Shown here piece by piece: positions 17,050-25,987 of a stretch of DNA of 64,000 nucleotides. The position numbers and the translations under genes are program-made. Position 1 is the first letter of the stretch. Each line of letters starts with the position of its first letter. The notes below the pieces were generated by a model. It was not told where the DNA came from. It saw only the letters and a list, made by a program, of their open reading frames with translations, and did not search any database. Origin of the DNA: Pseudoramibacter faecis. GTDB lineage: Bacteria > Bacillota > Clostridia > Eubacteriales > Eubacteriaceae. The stretch lies in assembly GCF_036289405.1 (NCBI RefSeq), contig NZ_JAYFFI010000001.1, positions 124,001-188,000 of the forward strand, written 5' to 3'.

Positions 17050-17509
17050 AATCCCCTTTCCTGTCTTCCTCGCCCGACTGATTTTTTTCCGCAGACTTCT
17101 CCGGCACTGACTCCCCGACATCCTGGAACACATCCGCCCGCGGCTGAACCGACGAACCTTCATTCTTCAATTGATCAATGCTTTTCTTTTTTTCCAATCG
17201 CGCTCCTCGTTTCCGAGCGTTAATTTCAACCCGAACACCACTGTATTTTCCAAAAATTTCTCCCACAAAGGGCAACAAAACAGCGCTGCCGATGGCAATG
17301 ATCAAATAGCGAATGTCCGAAATCTCAATCGTCCATTTCACTCCCTTGGCAATTTGCCAAATCACAAAATGTGTCACCAACAGATTGCACACAGCCATAA
17401 TCCCATAAATTCGAATAGATTCGCCAATCGATACGTCATGCCCCAAACGATGAAGAAAAATTTCCCATGCGATGAAGGGAACTAAAAACAAAATGATAAA
17501 TTGTGTCAT
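16976..17509 (-). CDS. Small membrane protein with charged C-terminal tail, function unknown
   Basis: Not recognised. From the ATG at 17507-17509 (AAAGG upstream) it encodes 177 residues. Three or four hydrophobic segments fill about residues 1-95 (FIILFLVPFIAWEIFL; IMAVCNLLVTHFVIW; LIIAIGSAVLLPFVGEIF). A hydrophilic, acidic, low-complexity tail follows (VPEKSAEKNQSGEEDRKG, then KADKSAEDE). Its end overlaps the LTA-synthase-like gene, so the two are co-transcribed and probably translationally coupled. A role as membrane partner or regulator of the enzyme is inference. Confidence 0.75.
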   Translation of the reverse strand: MTQFIILFLVPFIAWEIFLHRLGHDVSIGESIRIYGIMAVCNLLVTHFVIWQIAKGVKWTIEISDIRYLIIAIGSAVLLPFVGEIFGKYSGVRVEINARKRGARLEKKKSIDQLKNEGSSVQPRADVFQDVGESVPEKSAEKNQSGEEDRKGDYADGEAVETDPKADKSAEDETILG

Positions 17510-17555
17510 TGTGCTGCCTTTCTGTATGTATTTAAAGCTTGGATCAAGTCCATTT

Positions 17556-17584
17556 ATTATACCCACCGTGTTCAAATTATTCAA
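17556..17584 (-). promoter_or_regulatory. Promoter for the membrane protein/LTA-synthase-like operon
   Basis: Minus-strand TTGAAT (17579-17584), 17-base spacer, perfect TATAAT (17556-17561), about 45 bases upstream of the start at 17509. Confidence 0.75.
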
Positions 17585-17637
17585 ATTGAATACTTAAGAC
17601 TCAATACGCATATTTTTATGCATTTTTTGTCTAATTT

Positions 17638-17671
17638 AAAAAGAGCGCAGCACATGCGCTGCGCTCTTTTT
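17638..17671 (-). terminator. Terminator after the lipoprotein gene
   Basis: Fourteen-base stem AAAAAGAGCGCAGC/GCTGCGCTCTTTTT with a 6-base loop, 25 bases after the stop at 17696. Confidence 0.9.
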
Positions 17672-17695
17672 GACATAATTACCTATTTCCCAATT

Positions 17696-18835
17696 TTAAT
17701 TATTCTTATCATCCTTCAAATCGCTATACGCCACCAGGCCATTAAAGGCATTGTCCAACACCGTTTTTTGATCCGCCGAAATATTTCCTTCAGAGACATT
17801 GTAGATCATAATGACGTTATATTTCCCGAAGAAGAGATAGCCATTGATCTGGGCATTCCCTCTGCTCATCTTAAGGCTATATGCTTTTCCGGAAGCAATC
17901 GGACTTTTGACAGCGTTCATTTCCACCTGCATCCCATCGAATGCTTTTTGCATTGCTCTTTCGAAATACTGCTTAAACGCCGCATCTGAGAAATTTTGAG
18001 TGCTGCTGCTAATGTATCTGCGCGCAATGAGCAGATTCTGAGCCGAAGAGGCACTGCCGCCCGGCCCATAGAACGTCACATTCGACGTTGTTCGAGTGGT
18101 ATCCATGCGCCAGTCTGATGGAATCGGCACCGTGTAAGAGCCGGAGAGAACGCGTTTGGTAGTCGGTGGATTCTGCGTGTATTTCTTGGCGGCCTTCTTC
18201 GCTTTCTTGCTATTCCAATACACTTTAACCTGGTAATACTGCGACATCTCGTCAACGGTTGCTTGGGTTTTGTCATTCGCCGTATTGTTCGCGATATTGA
18301 TCATGCCCATAACATAATTGGTCGTTTTTTTATCCTTGCTGACAATCTTTGTCAAAAACTCCGTGCGACACACGCTATAATATCCGTTGTCATATTGGGG
18401 AAGAACCTGAAAACCTGTGCGATAGCAGGTATTTCCGTCTTCCGTTTTTTTGATTTTGCCCAAGGTATCGACCGCCGCGTTGAGATTCGGCGCCGCCATG
18501 GAACCATGTTTTTGTAGATAGGCCTTTATACCACCGGCAGAATTCACGTAAGCGGCATCGACGCTGCGCAGATTCAACGAAGTTCCGTTAGCCGACGCAC
18601 TCAAATAATTTCCTGAAGCTGATTTGCTGCCATCTTTCGGAATAAATACCTGCAATTTTTTGCCGGTCTTCAGTTCCAGCGATGATTCCTCCAATCGCCT
18701 AAACTGATCGTAATCTTTCACCTCGGTGCCAAGCGTTGGTGCTTTGCCACAGGCAGTGAGCCATGCGCCTAAAACCATGCAAGCCGCCATTAATGCCACA
18801 ATGCTGCGCTGTTTTAATGTTTTTATCCTCATCAT
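17696..18835 (-). CDS. Secreted lipoprotein, function unknown
   Basis: 379 residues with a type II signal peptide: a basic start (MMRIKTLKQR), a hydrophobic stretch and the lipobox LTAC (lipidated Cys near residue 29), followed by GKAPTLGTEV. The mature part is Ser/Thr/Lys-rich. It shows two similar-looking segments around SASGNYLSASANGTSLNLRS and SGSYTVPIPSDWRMDTT, but no domain I can name. GAGG precedes the start. It is a single-gene unit with its own terminator. Confidence 0.8.
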   Translation of the reverse strand: MMRIKTLKQRSIVALMAACMVLGAWLTACGKAPTLGTEVKDYDQFRRLEESSLELKTGKKLQVFIPKDGSKSASGNYLSASANGTSLNLRSVDAAYVNSAGGIKAYLQKHGSMAAPNLNAAVDTLGKIKKTEDGNTCYRTGFQVLPQYDNGYYSVCRTEFLTKIVSKDKKTTNYVMGMINIANNTANDKTQATVDEMSQYYQVKVYWNSKKAKKAAKKYTQNPPTTKRVLSGSYTVPIPSDWRMDTTRTTSNVTFYGPGGSASSAQNLLIARRYISSSTQNFSDAAFKQYFERAMQKAFDGMQVEMNAVKSPIASGKAYSLKMSRGNAQINGYLFFGKYNVIMIYNVSEGNISADQKTVLDNAFNGLVAYSDLKDDKNN

Positions 18836-18938
18836 CTAAGCCTCTTTCTCTGCCAATTCCAATCATATCCAAATTTTTACTTAAATTTAAACGAATTAAC
18901 TTTAGAAGGAATTCTTTACTATAATATTCATTCTTTTG

Positions 18939-19529
18939 TCAGACACTGATCCGATCCTTTAGCTGCTCGTATAGTTTATCCCCGATGCGATTGACCTCCT
19001 TAATTTCTTCCGTTGAGCTAAATGGGCCGTTTTTCGTGCGATAGTCGATAATATTCTGAGCCAGCACTTCACCAATGCCCGGCAATGTCATGAGCGTTTC
19101 CTTCGACGCTGTGTTGATATTGACAATCGCCGTTCCTGTCGTATTCTGATTCGCCGTTTGAGCCGATGCGCTTCGATTGGGCACCGTGAGCTTCTGGCCG
19201 TCCTTAACTTTTTCCGCCAAATTGAGGGCATTAACATCGCCCTCTGCCGTTGCCCCGCCGGCTGCCTTAATCGCATCATTCACCCGGGCGTCCGGCGACA
19301 GACGGTATAATCCCGGACGATTGACCGCCCCGGCAACATGCACCATTATTTTCGACGTCGCGGCACGCCCTTTTTTCTGAGATGTCTGCGAGATCTCTGA
19401 GTTGCTGAGCACTTTTTCGTTGGCCTGTTTCAGCTTAATCCAGAAACTGCCGATCACCAATACGGCAACCATCGCGACAGCCATCAAGAGCATTATTTGT
19501 TTTCTTCGCCGTTTGCTTTCGGACTTCAT
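18939..19529 (-). CDS. comEA: ComEA-like DNA-binding protein
   Basis: Membrane-anchored DNA receptor of the competence uptake system. It has an N-terminal helix (about residues 11-30), a SLBB domain (VHVAGAVNRPGLYRLSPDAR through LTVPNR) and a C-terminal helix-hairpin-helix domain (VNINTASKETLMTLPGIGE, then AQNIIDYRTKNGPF). The start at 19527-19529 is fixed by GGGGAGG. The usual downstream partner comEC is not next to it; the downstream neighbour is the lipoprotein gene. Confidence 0.92.
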   Translation of the reverse strand: MKSESKRRRKQIMLLMAVAMVAVLVIGSFWIKLKQANEKVLSNSEISQTSQKKGRAATSKIMVHVAGAVNRPGLYRLSPDARVNDAIKAAGGATAEGDVNALNLAEKVKDGQKLTVPNRSASAQTANQNTTGTAIVNINTASKETLMTLPGIGEVLAQNIIDYRTKNGPFSSTEEIKEVNRIGDKLYEQLKDRISV

Positions 19530-19577
19530 GACTGCCTCCCCGTAAAAGTCATTGTACAAATGTTTACAGTTTCATTT

Positions 19578-19583
19578 ATTATA
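19578..19583 (-). promoter_or_regulatory. Extended -10 promoter for comEA
   Basis: Minus-strand TGA-TATAAT (extended -10) about 50 bases upstream of the comEA start. No good -35 hexamer is seen. Confidence 0.5.
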
Positions 19584-19621
19584 TCACGAGATCGCATCCG
19601 ATAGTGATTTTTTCAAAAAAT

Positions 19622-19648
19622 AAAAAATCCCGAGACAACTCCCGGGAT
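19622..19648 (-). terminator. Terminator of the serine operon
   Basis: ATCCC..GAG / CTC..GGGAT stem with a small bulge, then six T on the minus strand, 12 bases after the DUF1015 stop. Confidence 0.82.
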
Positions 19649-19659
19649 CAATGATTGAT

Positions 19660-20901
19660 TTATGACAATTTGTGAATAAACAACCCGCTGCGCAACTTAG
19701 GCTCAAACCAGGTAGACTTGGGCGGCATCAGCATCCCTGCATCCGCAATGGCCATCAGCTCGGCGATCGACGTCGGATACAGGGCAAAGGCCACGTGCAT
19801 ATCGGTGGCCACCCGACGTTTGAGCTCGGCCAGACCGCGAATCCCGCCGACAAAATCGATGCGCGCATCGGTTCGGGGATCCCCGATGCCCAAAATCGGG
19901 GCCAGCAAATTTTCCTGCAAAATCGACACGTCCAGGCTTTTCACCGGGTCTTCGGAATCGTAGGTACCGGCCTTGGCACGCAGGCGATACCAGGTGCTCT
20001 CCAAAAGCATGGTAAATGTCGCCTTGGCGTCCGGCGCTGCGGCTTTTTCCCCCAGACGCTTAATATTAAAATCCCTTTCGATCGCCGCAAGAAATTCCGC
20101 CTCCGACAGGCCGTTCAAATCCTTCACAACGCGATTGTAATCCATGATGGACAGGTCGCTATCGGGGAAAATCACCGACAAAAAAAAGTTAAAGGGCTCT
20201 TCCCCTGTATAGCCGGGATGTGCTTCCCGTCGCATTTGCGCTACTTTAACGGCCGAAGCCGCCCGGTGATGACCATCGGCAATATAGAGCGCAGGAACAG
20301 CTGCGAATTGATCGATCAGCGCGTCAATCGCCGCCGCATCGTCAATGATCCACACCCGATGGCGCACTCCGTCATCGGCCACAAAATCGACGGCAGCCTC
20401 CATCTTTTTTACTTGATCCGTCAACGCCGCAATGGCCTTCTGATGCCGATAGGTCAAAAAGATCGGACCGGTATTGGCGTTGCAGGCATCCACGTGACGG
20501 ATGCGGTCCTGCTCTTTGTCCGCCCGGGTCAGCTCGTGCTTCTTGATCGTTCCGTTCAAATATTCGTCGACGGCGGTGCAGGCGACAATGCCCGTCTGGC
20601 TGCGGCCGTTCATTGTCAGCTCGTAAAGATATAGGCAAGGGGTCTCGTCCTGGATCAGCACCTGCCGTGAGATGAGTCGCTCGAGGTTGATCTTAGCCTT
20701 GCGGTACACCGCCGGATCGTAAAGATCGATGCGCTCGTCCATCGTGGTCTCGGGCCGGTCCACCCGCAAAAAGGAATCGCACCGGCCCCGAGCCGCCGCC
20801 CGCGCCTCCGCTCGATTATAAACATCGTAGGGCAGCGCCGCGACAGCCGCTGCTTTCTCCGGCGCCGGCCGCAGCGCTTTAAAGGCTTTAATGGTCGCCA
20901 T
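19660..20901 (-). CDS. DUF1015 family protein of the serine cluster
   Basis: 413 residues matching the DUF1015 family: the N-terminal KALRPAPEKAAAVAALPYDV, the central LYIADGHHRAASA motif and the C-terminal MPPKSTWFEPKLRSGLF. It sits 9 bases after serA with AAGGAG between them, so serC-serA-DUF1015 is an operon. No serB-type phosphoserine phosphatase is seen in the window. The context therefore suggests a role in serine synthesis, possibly the missing phosphoserine step. That is inference; the GHHRA motif resembles ParB-fold active sites. Confidence 0.85.
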   Translation of the reverse strand: MATIKAFKALRPAPEKAAAVAALPYDVYNRAEARAAARGRCDSFLRVDRPETTMDERIDLYDPAVYRKAKINLERLISRQVLIQDETPCLYLYELTMNGRSQTGIVACTAVDEYLNGTIKKHELTRADKEQDRIRHVDACNANTGPIFLTYRHQKAIAALTDQVKKMEAAVDFVADDGVRHRVWIIDDAAAIDALIDQFAAVPALYIADGHHRAASAVKVAQMRREAHPGYTGEEPFNFFLSVIFPDSDLSIMDYNRVVKDLNGLSEAEFLAAIERDFNIKRLGEKAAAPDAKATFTMLLESTWYRLRAKAGTYDSEDPVKSLDVSILQENLLAPILGIGDPRTDARIDFVGGIRGLAELKRRVATDMHVAFALYPTSIAELMAIADAGMLMPPKSTWFEPKLRSGLFIHKLS

Positions 20902-20910
20902 GATCGCTCC

Positions 20911-22080
20911 TTATTTCACCAGGCGCACACGAGTCACGCCTTCAATCGCTTTAAGGTCGGCAATGGCCTGATCGGTCACTTCCGAATCGACGTCTATCAT
21001 CGTGTAGGCAAACTGGCCTTTATTTTTGTTCGTCATGTTGGCAATGTTGATGTTGTCTTTAGCCAGCACCGCCGTGATACCCGCGATCATGTTCGGCACG
21101 TTGTGATGGGCCACCGTGATGCGGTGTGCGCTCTCGCAGATGCCCATGTTGCAGTCGGGATAATTGACCGAGTTGACAATATTCCCGTTTTCCAGAAATT
21201 CGCGCATGGAGTCAATCACCATGGAAGCGCAGTTTTCCTCGCTTTCCGGTGTGGACGCTCCCAGATGCGGAATGTTGATCACGTGCTTCATGGCAAAGGT
21301 TTTGTTGCTCGGAAAGTCCGTCACGTAGGCCGCGAGACGGCCGTTTTCGAGAGCTTCGGTCAGCGCGTCTTCATCCACCAAGCCGCCGCGGGCCAAATTG
21401 ATCAGCCGCAGGCTCGGCTTACAAATCTTGAGCAGATCGGCATTCACGTAGTTTTCGGTTTCCTTCATGAAGGGAACATGAATCGAAATATAGTCGCAGT
21501 TCTGGAAAAGGGTTTCCAGACTGGAGGCCCGTTTGACTTTTCTGCTTAGCCCCCAGGCGTGTTTAATGGAGATAAATGGGTCGAACCCGTAAACCTTCAT
21601 GCCGAAATCCACGGCCATGTTGGCAACCAGCACCCCGATTGCCCCCAGGCCGATAACGCCCATCTTTTTCTTATACAATTCAGGCCCTGCAAATTGCTTC
21701 TTGCCTTTTTCCACCGCGGCGGCGATATCCGTATCCCCGCTGAGGTTTTTCGTCCATTCGATCCCTTCCACCACTTTTCTGGAAGAGATGAGCATGGCCG
21801 TGGCCACCATTTCCTTCACGGCATTGGCGTTGGCCCCCGGCGCGTTGCAAACCACGATACCCGCTTCGGCGCAGCGATCGAGTGGAATGTTATTGACACC
21901 GGCGCCCGCTCGGCCGATAAAGCTCAGGCTTTCCGGCAGGTCCATATCGTGCATTTTGGCACTGCGCACCAAAATGCCGTCCGGCTGCTCCGATCCGTCC
22001 CCATCGACGATATAAGCGTCGGTTAATTGCTTGAGGCCTCGCTTGGAAATGTTATTCAGGGTCTTGATTTGATATTTCAT
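20911..22080 (-). CDS. serA: D-3-phosphoglycerate dehydrogenase
   Basis: NAD-dependent first enzyme of serine synthesis. The N-terminal substrate domain leads into the Rossmann motif GLGAIGVLVANMA (about 143-155). The catalytic Arg is in NLARGGLVDEDAL and the catalytic His in NIPHLGAST. A C-terminal ACT domain (about 320-389, ending AIEGVTRVRLVK) is the usual serine-feedback module. At 389 residues it is the short SerA type. The start has AAAGG upstream. Confidence 0.95.
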   Translation of the reverse strand: MKYQIKTLNNISKRGLKQLTDAYIVDGDGSEQPDGILVRSAKMHDMDLPESLSFIGRAGAGVNNIPLDRCAEAGIVVCNAPGANANAVKEMVATAMLISSRKVVEGIEWTKNLSGDTDIAAAVEKGKKQFAGPELYKKKMGVIGLGAIGVLVANMAVDFGMKVYGFDPFISIKHAWGLSRKVKRASSLETLFQNCDYISIHVPFMKETENYVNADLLKICKPSLRLINLARGGLVDEDALTEALENGRLAAYVTDFPSNKTFAMKHVINIPHLGASTPESEENCASMVIDSMREFLENGNIVNSVNYPDCNMGICESAHRITVAHHNVPNMIAGITAVLAKDNINIANMTNKNKGQFAYTMIDVDSEVTDQAIADLKAIEGVTRVRLVK

Positions 22081-22230
22081 TTTTTACCTTTCATAATGCC
22101 GCAGCAAATTCGGCCAACTTCGATACTACCCCGAACTTTACTGCGCGCGTAATGGTGAGCCGGCTGCTCCGGCTCTGATGCTTCAACAGGCTGTCTGTGA
22201 ATCCTCGGCGTTTAAGATGGCGTAACCGGC

Positions 22231-23322
22231 TTATCGATGCGCCATTTCAAAACGTTTCATGAAATCGATCAGCGCGTCGACGCCGGCCATAGGCATGGCG
22301 TTATAAATGGACGCCCGCATCCCGCCGACCGTACGGTGACCTTTGAGGTTTTCGAGGCCGGCCGCCTTGGATTCCTTCACGAACTGGGCGTCGAGATCGG
22401 CATCGCCGGTCACAAAAGGCACATTCATCAGCGAACGGTCTTCCGGCACCACCGTGCCCCTGAAAAGTTTGGAATTATCCAAGAAGTCATAAAGTTTAGC
22501 TGCTTTTTCTTTGTTGATGACTTCCATTGCCGGCACCCCGCCGAGCTCCTTGAGCCACTTATAAACCAAACCGCAGATATAAATGCTGTAACACGGCGGC
22601 GTGTTATAACAGGAATCTTTGTCGGCGTGAATCTGATAGTCGAGCATCGTCGGAATATCCGCCGCGGCGTGGCCCAGCAGATCCTTGCGAATAATCACCG
22701 CGACAACCCCGGCCGGGCCCATGTTCTTCTGCGCGCCGGCAAAGATCAATCCAAATTTGGACACGTCATAGACTTCCGACAAAATATTGGACGACATGTC
22801 CGCTACCAGCGGCACGTTTGCCGGCACGGTTGGCAGGCTGTCCGGGCGAAAGCGCGTGCCGTAAATCGTGTTGTTCACACAGATATACAGATAATCGATA
22901 TCGTCGCGCATTAAGGACGCATTAAACTTCGGAATATAAGTGTAGGTTTTATCTTCCGAAGAGGCGATCACCTTGGCGTCGCCAACCTTCACCGCTTCCT
23001 GATAGGCCTTTTTCGCCCAGTTCCCCGTTTGAATATAATCCGCCCGGTGATGGTCCGTCATCAGATTCAGCGGAATCATCGAAAACTGCGTCGAACCGCC
23101 GCCCTGCAGGAACAGGATCTCATAATTATCCGGCACCTGCATCAATTCCTTATAATCCGCCTTTGTCTGCGCCAGGATGTCCGCAAAAGCTGCCGAACGA
23201 TGGCTCATCTCCATCACGGACATGCCGGCATCGCCGTAGCAAAGCATTTCCTTTTGCGCGGTTTCGAGCACTTCCACCGGCAAAGCAGACGGACCGGCAG
23301 AAAAGTTGTAAACTCTTTCCAC
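22231..23322 (-). CDS. serC: Phosphoserine aminotransferase
   Basis: PLP-dependent class V aminotransferase making phosphoserine. NFSAGPSALP at the N-terminus is the family signature, and GAQKNMGPAG contains the PLP lysine. The 363-residue length is normal. The start is GTG with AGGAGG 6 bases upstream. It is the first gene of serC-serA-DUF1015; the 150 bases to serA contain no gene. Confidence 0.96.
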   Translation of the reverse strand: MERVYNFSAGPSALPVEVLETAQKEMLCYGDAGMSVMEMSHRSAAFADILAQTKADYKELMQVPDNYEILFLQGGGSTQFSMIPLNLMTDHHRADYIQTGNWAKKAYQEAVKVGDAKVIASSEDKTYTYIPKFNASLMRDDIDYLYICVNNTIYGTRFRPDSLPTVPANVPLVADMSSNILSEVYDVSKFGLIFAGAQKNMGPAGVVAVIIRKDLLGHAAADIPTMLDYQIHADKDSCYNTPPCYSIYICGLVYKWLKELGGVPAMEVINKEKAAKLYDFLDNSKLFRGTVVPEDRSLMNVPFVTGDADLDAQFVKESKAAGLENLKGHRTVGGMRASIYNAMPMAGVDALIDFMKRFEMAHR

Positions 23323-23371
23323 AATTTACCTCCTGATGAATTTTGAATCATGTAAAGTTACAAACAAGAAC

Positions 23372-23400
23372 ATTATAATCATAAGGTTTGTTTTTTTCAA
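23372..23400 (-). promoter_or_regulatory. Promoter of the serine operon
   Basis: Minus-strand TTGAAA (23395-23400), 17-base spacer, perfect TATAAT (23372-23377), 50 bases upstream of serC. The leader is too short for a T-box. Confidence 0.78.
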
Positions 23401-23514
23401 TGCGGTAAAGTGTTATTTTTAGCCAAAGATCGGTATTTTTGAGCGGTGCCTTTCCTTTTGCTTTTAATAAAAAACATGCAAAAGCAGAACAATGATGTCC
23501 ATCCGAACGGATAC

Positions 23515-23540
23515 GAAAAAAGATCCTCCGAAGAGGATCT
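23515..23540 (-). terminator. Terminator of mgtE
   Basis: Perfect 8-base stem AGATCCTC/GAGGATCT with a CGAA/TTCG tetraloop and six T on the minus strand, 11 bases after the mgtE stop. Confidence 0.92.
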
Positions 23541-23550
23541 TAATTACGCG

Positions 23551-24918
23551 TCACACCAGCAACGGCAAAAATAATTTGGCCAGTCCCAGAAAGATAAAAA
23601 AGCCGCAGGTATCCGTCATCGTCGTCAAAAAAATAGAAGAAGACAACGCCGGATCCTGACCGATCTTTTCCAAAACCAATGGGATCAGATAGCCCGAAAC
23701 GCCGGCGATCACCAAATTGCCAATCATGGCCATCACCACCACCATGCCCAGATAAATGTTGTGATATCGGAAATAAATGATGATCCCGGTGATCAGGCCG
23801 ATCGCTGCGCCGTTGAGCGCGCCCAAAGCGATCTCTTTAAATACCAGGGGCCAATCGTCTTTCAAATTGATCTCGCCGAGGGTGATGCCCCGAATCGCTA
23901 CCGAAAGCGTCTGGGAGCCGGCATTTCCCCCCATCCCGGAAACGATGGTCATCACCGAAGCCAACGCCGCCACCCGGGCGATCACCGAATCGAACATGGC
24001 GATGGCCGACGCCGCGATAAAGGCCGTGATCAAATTGACGCAAAGCCAGGGCAAACGCCGCTTGATAGAAACGCCGATTTCTCCGCCGATTTCTTCCTCG
24101 CCGGAAACGCCCCCCATGTGAAGGATATCTTCCGTCTGTTCTTCCACCATGACGTCCATGATGTCGTCGGCCGTGACAATTCCGAGCAGCGATTTGCGGC
24201 GGTTGACCACCGCGAGTGCCGTCAAATCGTATTTGCGCACGACCTGTGCCGTTTCCTCCTGATCGAGCAGCGGATCCACCGTCACCACGTTGGGATCCAT
24301 GATGTCTTCAAGCAAGGTCGCGGGATCTTCCGAAAGAATATCCCGGAGATCGGCCCAGCCCACCAGCTGCCGTTTGCGGTTGAGCACAAAAATCGTCTCG
24401 ATGACTTCGGTTTTCGGGGCGATCTCCCGGATTTTCATCAAAGCCTGCACCACGGTCAGATCCTGATACAAGGCGATATATTCCGTGGTCATCAGGCCGC
24501 CGGCCGTATTGTCTTCGTATCCCAGGAGCACCTGGAGCTCTCTGGAATCGCTGGCCTTCATCATATTGAGCAGACGCTTGCGGCTGTCGATGGGCAGATC
24601 GCCCAGGATATCCGCAATTTCGTCATTCGGCATGAAGGAAAAAATCCGAATGATATCCGAATAGGCCAGCTGATGGACCACCCGCGCCTGCAATTCGTCG
24701 TCGGCATCTTCGAGCACGTCCGCCAGGAATTCTTTATCATCCTGATTAAAAAACCACTTCAGATCTTCGTCATCGATGGCGTCGTCGTCGAGCACAGCCA
24801 CAATGTCGGCCGAGTGCATGATTTCATCCAGCCACTCCGTGTTGATGGGTTCCCGGCTTTTAATGCGTTCTAACAGGGCTTCGTGCTGTTCTAATTGTTT
24901 TTGTTCTTCACTGGCCAT
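23551..24918 (-). CDS. mgtE: Magnesium transporter MgtE
   Basis: Mg2+-gated channel. The N-terminal MgtE_N superhelical domain (DDEDLKWFFNQDDKEFLADVL region) is followed by a CBS pair (about 140-255), then five membrane helices with the selectivity motif GNAGSQTLSVAIRG. About 455 residues. The start is moved five codons in, to 24916-24918, where GGAGGG lies 5 bases upstream. The leader is short and does not hold an M-box. Confidence 0.95.
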   Translation of the reverse strand: MASEEQKQLEQHEALLERIKSREPINTEWLDEIMHSADIVAVLDDDAIDDEDLKWFFNQDDKEFLADVLEDADDELQARVVHQLAYSDIIRIFSFMPNDEIADILGDLPIDSRKRLLNMMKASDSRELQVLLGYEDNTAGGLMTTEYIALYQDLTVVQALMKIREIAPKTEVIETIFVLNRKRQLVGWADLRDILSEDPATLLEDIMDPNVVTVDPLLDQEETAQVVRKYDLTALAVVNRRKSLLGIVTADDIMDVMVEEQTEDILHMGGVSGEEEIGGEIGVSIKRRLPWLCVNLITAFIAASAIAMFDSVIARVAALASVMTIVSGMGGNAGSQTLSVAIRGITLGEINLKDDWPLVFKEIALGALNGAAIGLITGIIIYFRYHNIYLGMVVVMAMIGNLVIAGVSGYLIPLVLEKIGQDPALSSSIFLTTMTDTCGFFIFLGLAKLFLPLLV

Positions 24919-24993
24919 GGCACCCTCCGACAACCGTTAATCTTGTTACTTCGCCACTAAACTTCCCGTGCTTTCTTAAGATTATCTTTGCCT

Positions 24994-24999
24994 ATTATA
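24994..24999 (-). promoter_or_regulatory. Extended -10 promoter for mgtE
   Basis: Minus-strand TGT-TATAAT, an extended -10 element, about 75 bases upstream of the mgtE start. The -35 is poor. Confidence 0.5.
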
Positions 25000-25064
25000 A
25001 CAGAAATTCCCGAACGGCGTCACCCTTTTAAAAACAGTTTTCGTCAAAGTTCTCCAAGCCTTCG

Positions 25065-25760
25065 TCATCGGTCGATATGACCATGTGTTTCTAAAGGTTC
25101 GACCAGCAGCATCAGGTAGACCACGACGAGCACTGCCACCGCAAAGGGCATCGCCAGACGCCCGAATGCGGCCGTCAACCGAAAAGACCCCACCACCCCG
25201 AACACAAAACAGGCGATGATGCCGAAATAGCGCAGGGACTTTTTGGCCTGACCGCGGTCGTGGCTGCGCATCGCCCGATACAGCGTATCCACCCCGCTGC
25301 GCAAATTCCCGGTGCACATGGTCGTCGCGAAGGCGCCGCCCCGCAGCCGCCGAAAGCTCTGAACCTGCATGCTCGATACGAAAGCGATCATCACATTGGC
25401 CACCAGGTTCCAGCCGTCACTTTGGGGAATAAAGGTCACACCCAGCAAAACGACGGCTTCCAGGACGATGATGATCTGGCGCCAATGCAAAAGGGAGATT
25501 TCGCGCGCGGTGTGCTCCTCGTGGATCCATTTGGCCACCAGGATGCCCAGCGCATACACGCTGATGGGCAGCAGATAGCGCAGAGCCCGGGGCCCGTTAC
25601 CCTGGGCGAGGTTGAGCCCCATCAGCACGATATTGCCGGTTTCCGCTGTTGCAAAGACCTGGCCGCGGGTCACATAGCTGTAAGCATCCAAAAATCCGCC
25701 GACCATCGCCAGAAGCGCCCCCAGCCGAAAGGTCTCCGAGATCCGTTCGTCCGCTTTCAT
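25065..25760 (-). CDS. DUF1275 (YoaK-type) membrane protein
   Basis: Six-helix inner membrane protein of 231 residues. The first helix region GALLAMVGGFLDAYSYVTRGQVFATAETGN and the MCTGNLRSG motif are hallmarks of DUF1275. The molecular role of the family is not established. AAAGGAG lies 8 bases upstream of the ATG. Confidence 0.88.
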   Translation of the reverse strand: MKADERISETFRLGALLAMVGGFLDAYSYVTRGQVFATAETGNIVLMGLNLAQGNGPRALRYLLPISVYALGILVAKWIHEEHTAREISLLHWRQIIIVLEAVVLLGVTFIPQSDGWNLVANVMIAFVSSMQVQSFRRLRGGAFATTMCTGNLRSGVDTLYRAMRSHDRGQAKKSLRYFGIIACFVFGVVGSFRLTAAFGRLAMPFAVAVLVVVYLMLLVEPLETHGHIDR

Positions 25761-25879
25761 GATGCAACTCCTTTCCGATACGTGTGATGGATCTGCATCG
25801 CTATTTTAATCCATGCACATTCCACTTTTAAGCACTTTTCGCGTGATGCTTGCGCTTGCGGGATTGGCAAACTTTTTTC

Positions 25880-25908
25880 ATGGTACGCTACTTGCCCGCG
25901 CTTGTCAA
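25880..25908 (-). promoter_or_regulatory. Promoter for the DUF1275 gene
   Basis: Minus-strand perfect TTGACA (25903-25908), 17-base spacer, TACCAT (25880-25885). Confidence 0.5.
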
Positions 25909-25929
25909 ATGAGCTTTGATCCGACAAAG

Positions 25930-25952
25930 AAAAAAGACCCCGAAGGAGCCTT
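25930..25952 (-). terminator. Terminator at the end of the sugar island
   Basis: On the minus strand GGCTCC-TTCG-GGGTC followed by six T, about 35 bases after the gntR stop. It is a slightly imperfect copy of the terminator at 41295-41317. Confidence 0.6.
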
Positions 25953-25987
25953 CTATCCTAATGATGTATTTAAAAACCGAACGATCC

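Noticed and set aside
23323..23550. T-box or other riboswitch upstream of serC
   Set aside because: The promoter lies 50 bases from the start, leaving no room for a T-box.
24919..25064. M-box magnesium riboswitch upstream of mgtE
   Set aside because: The predicted leader from the extended -10 is only about 70 bases, too short for an M-box, and no matching structure was seen.
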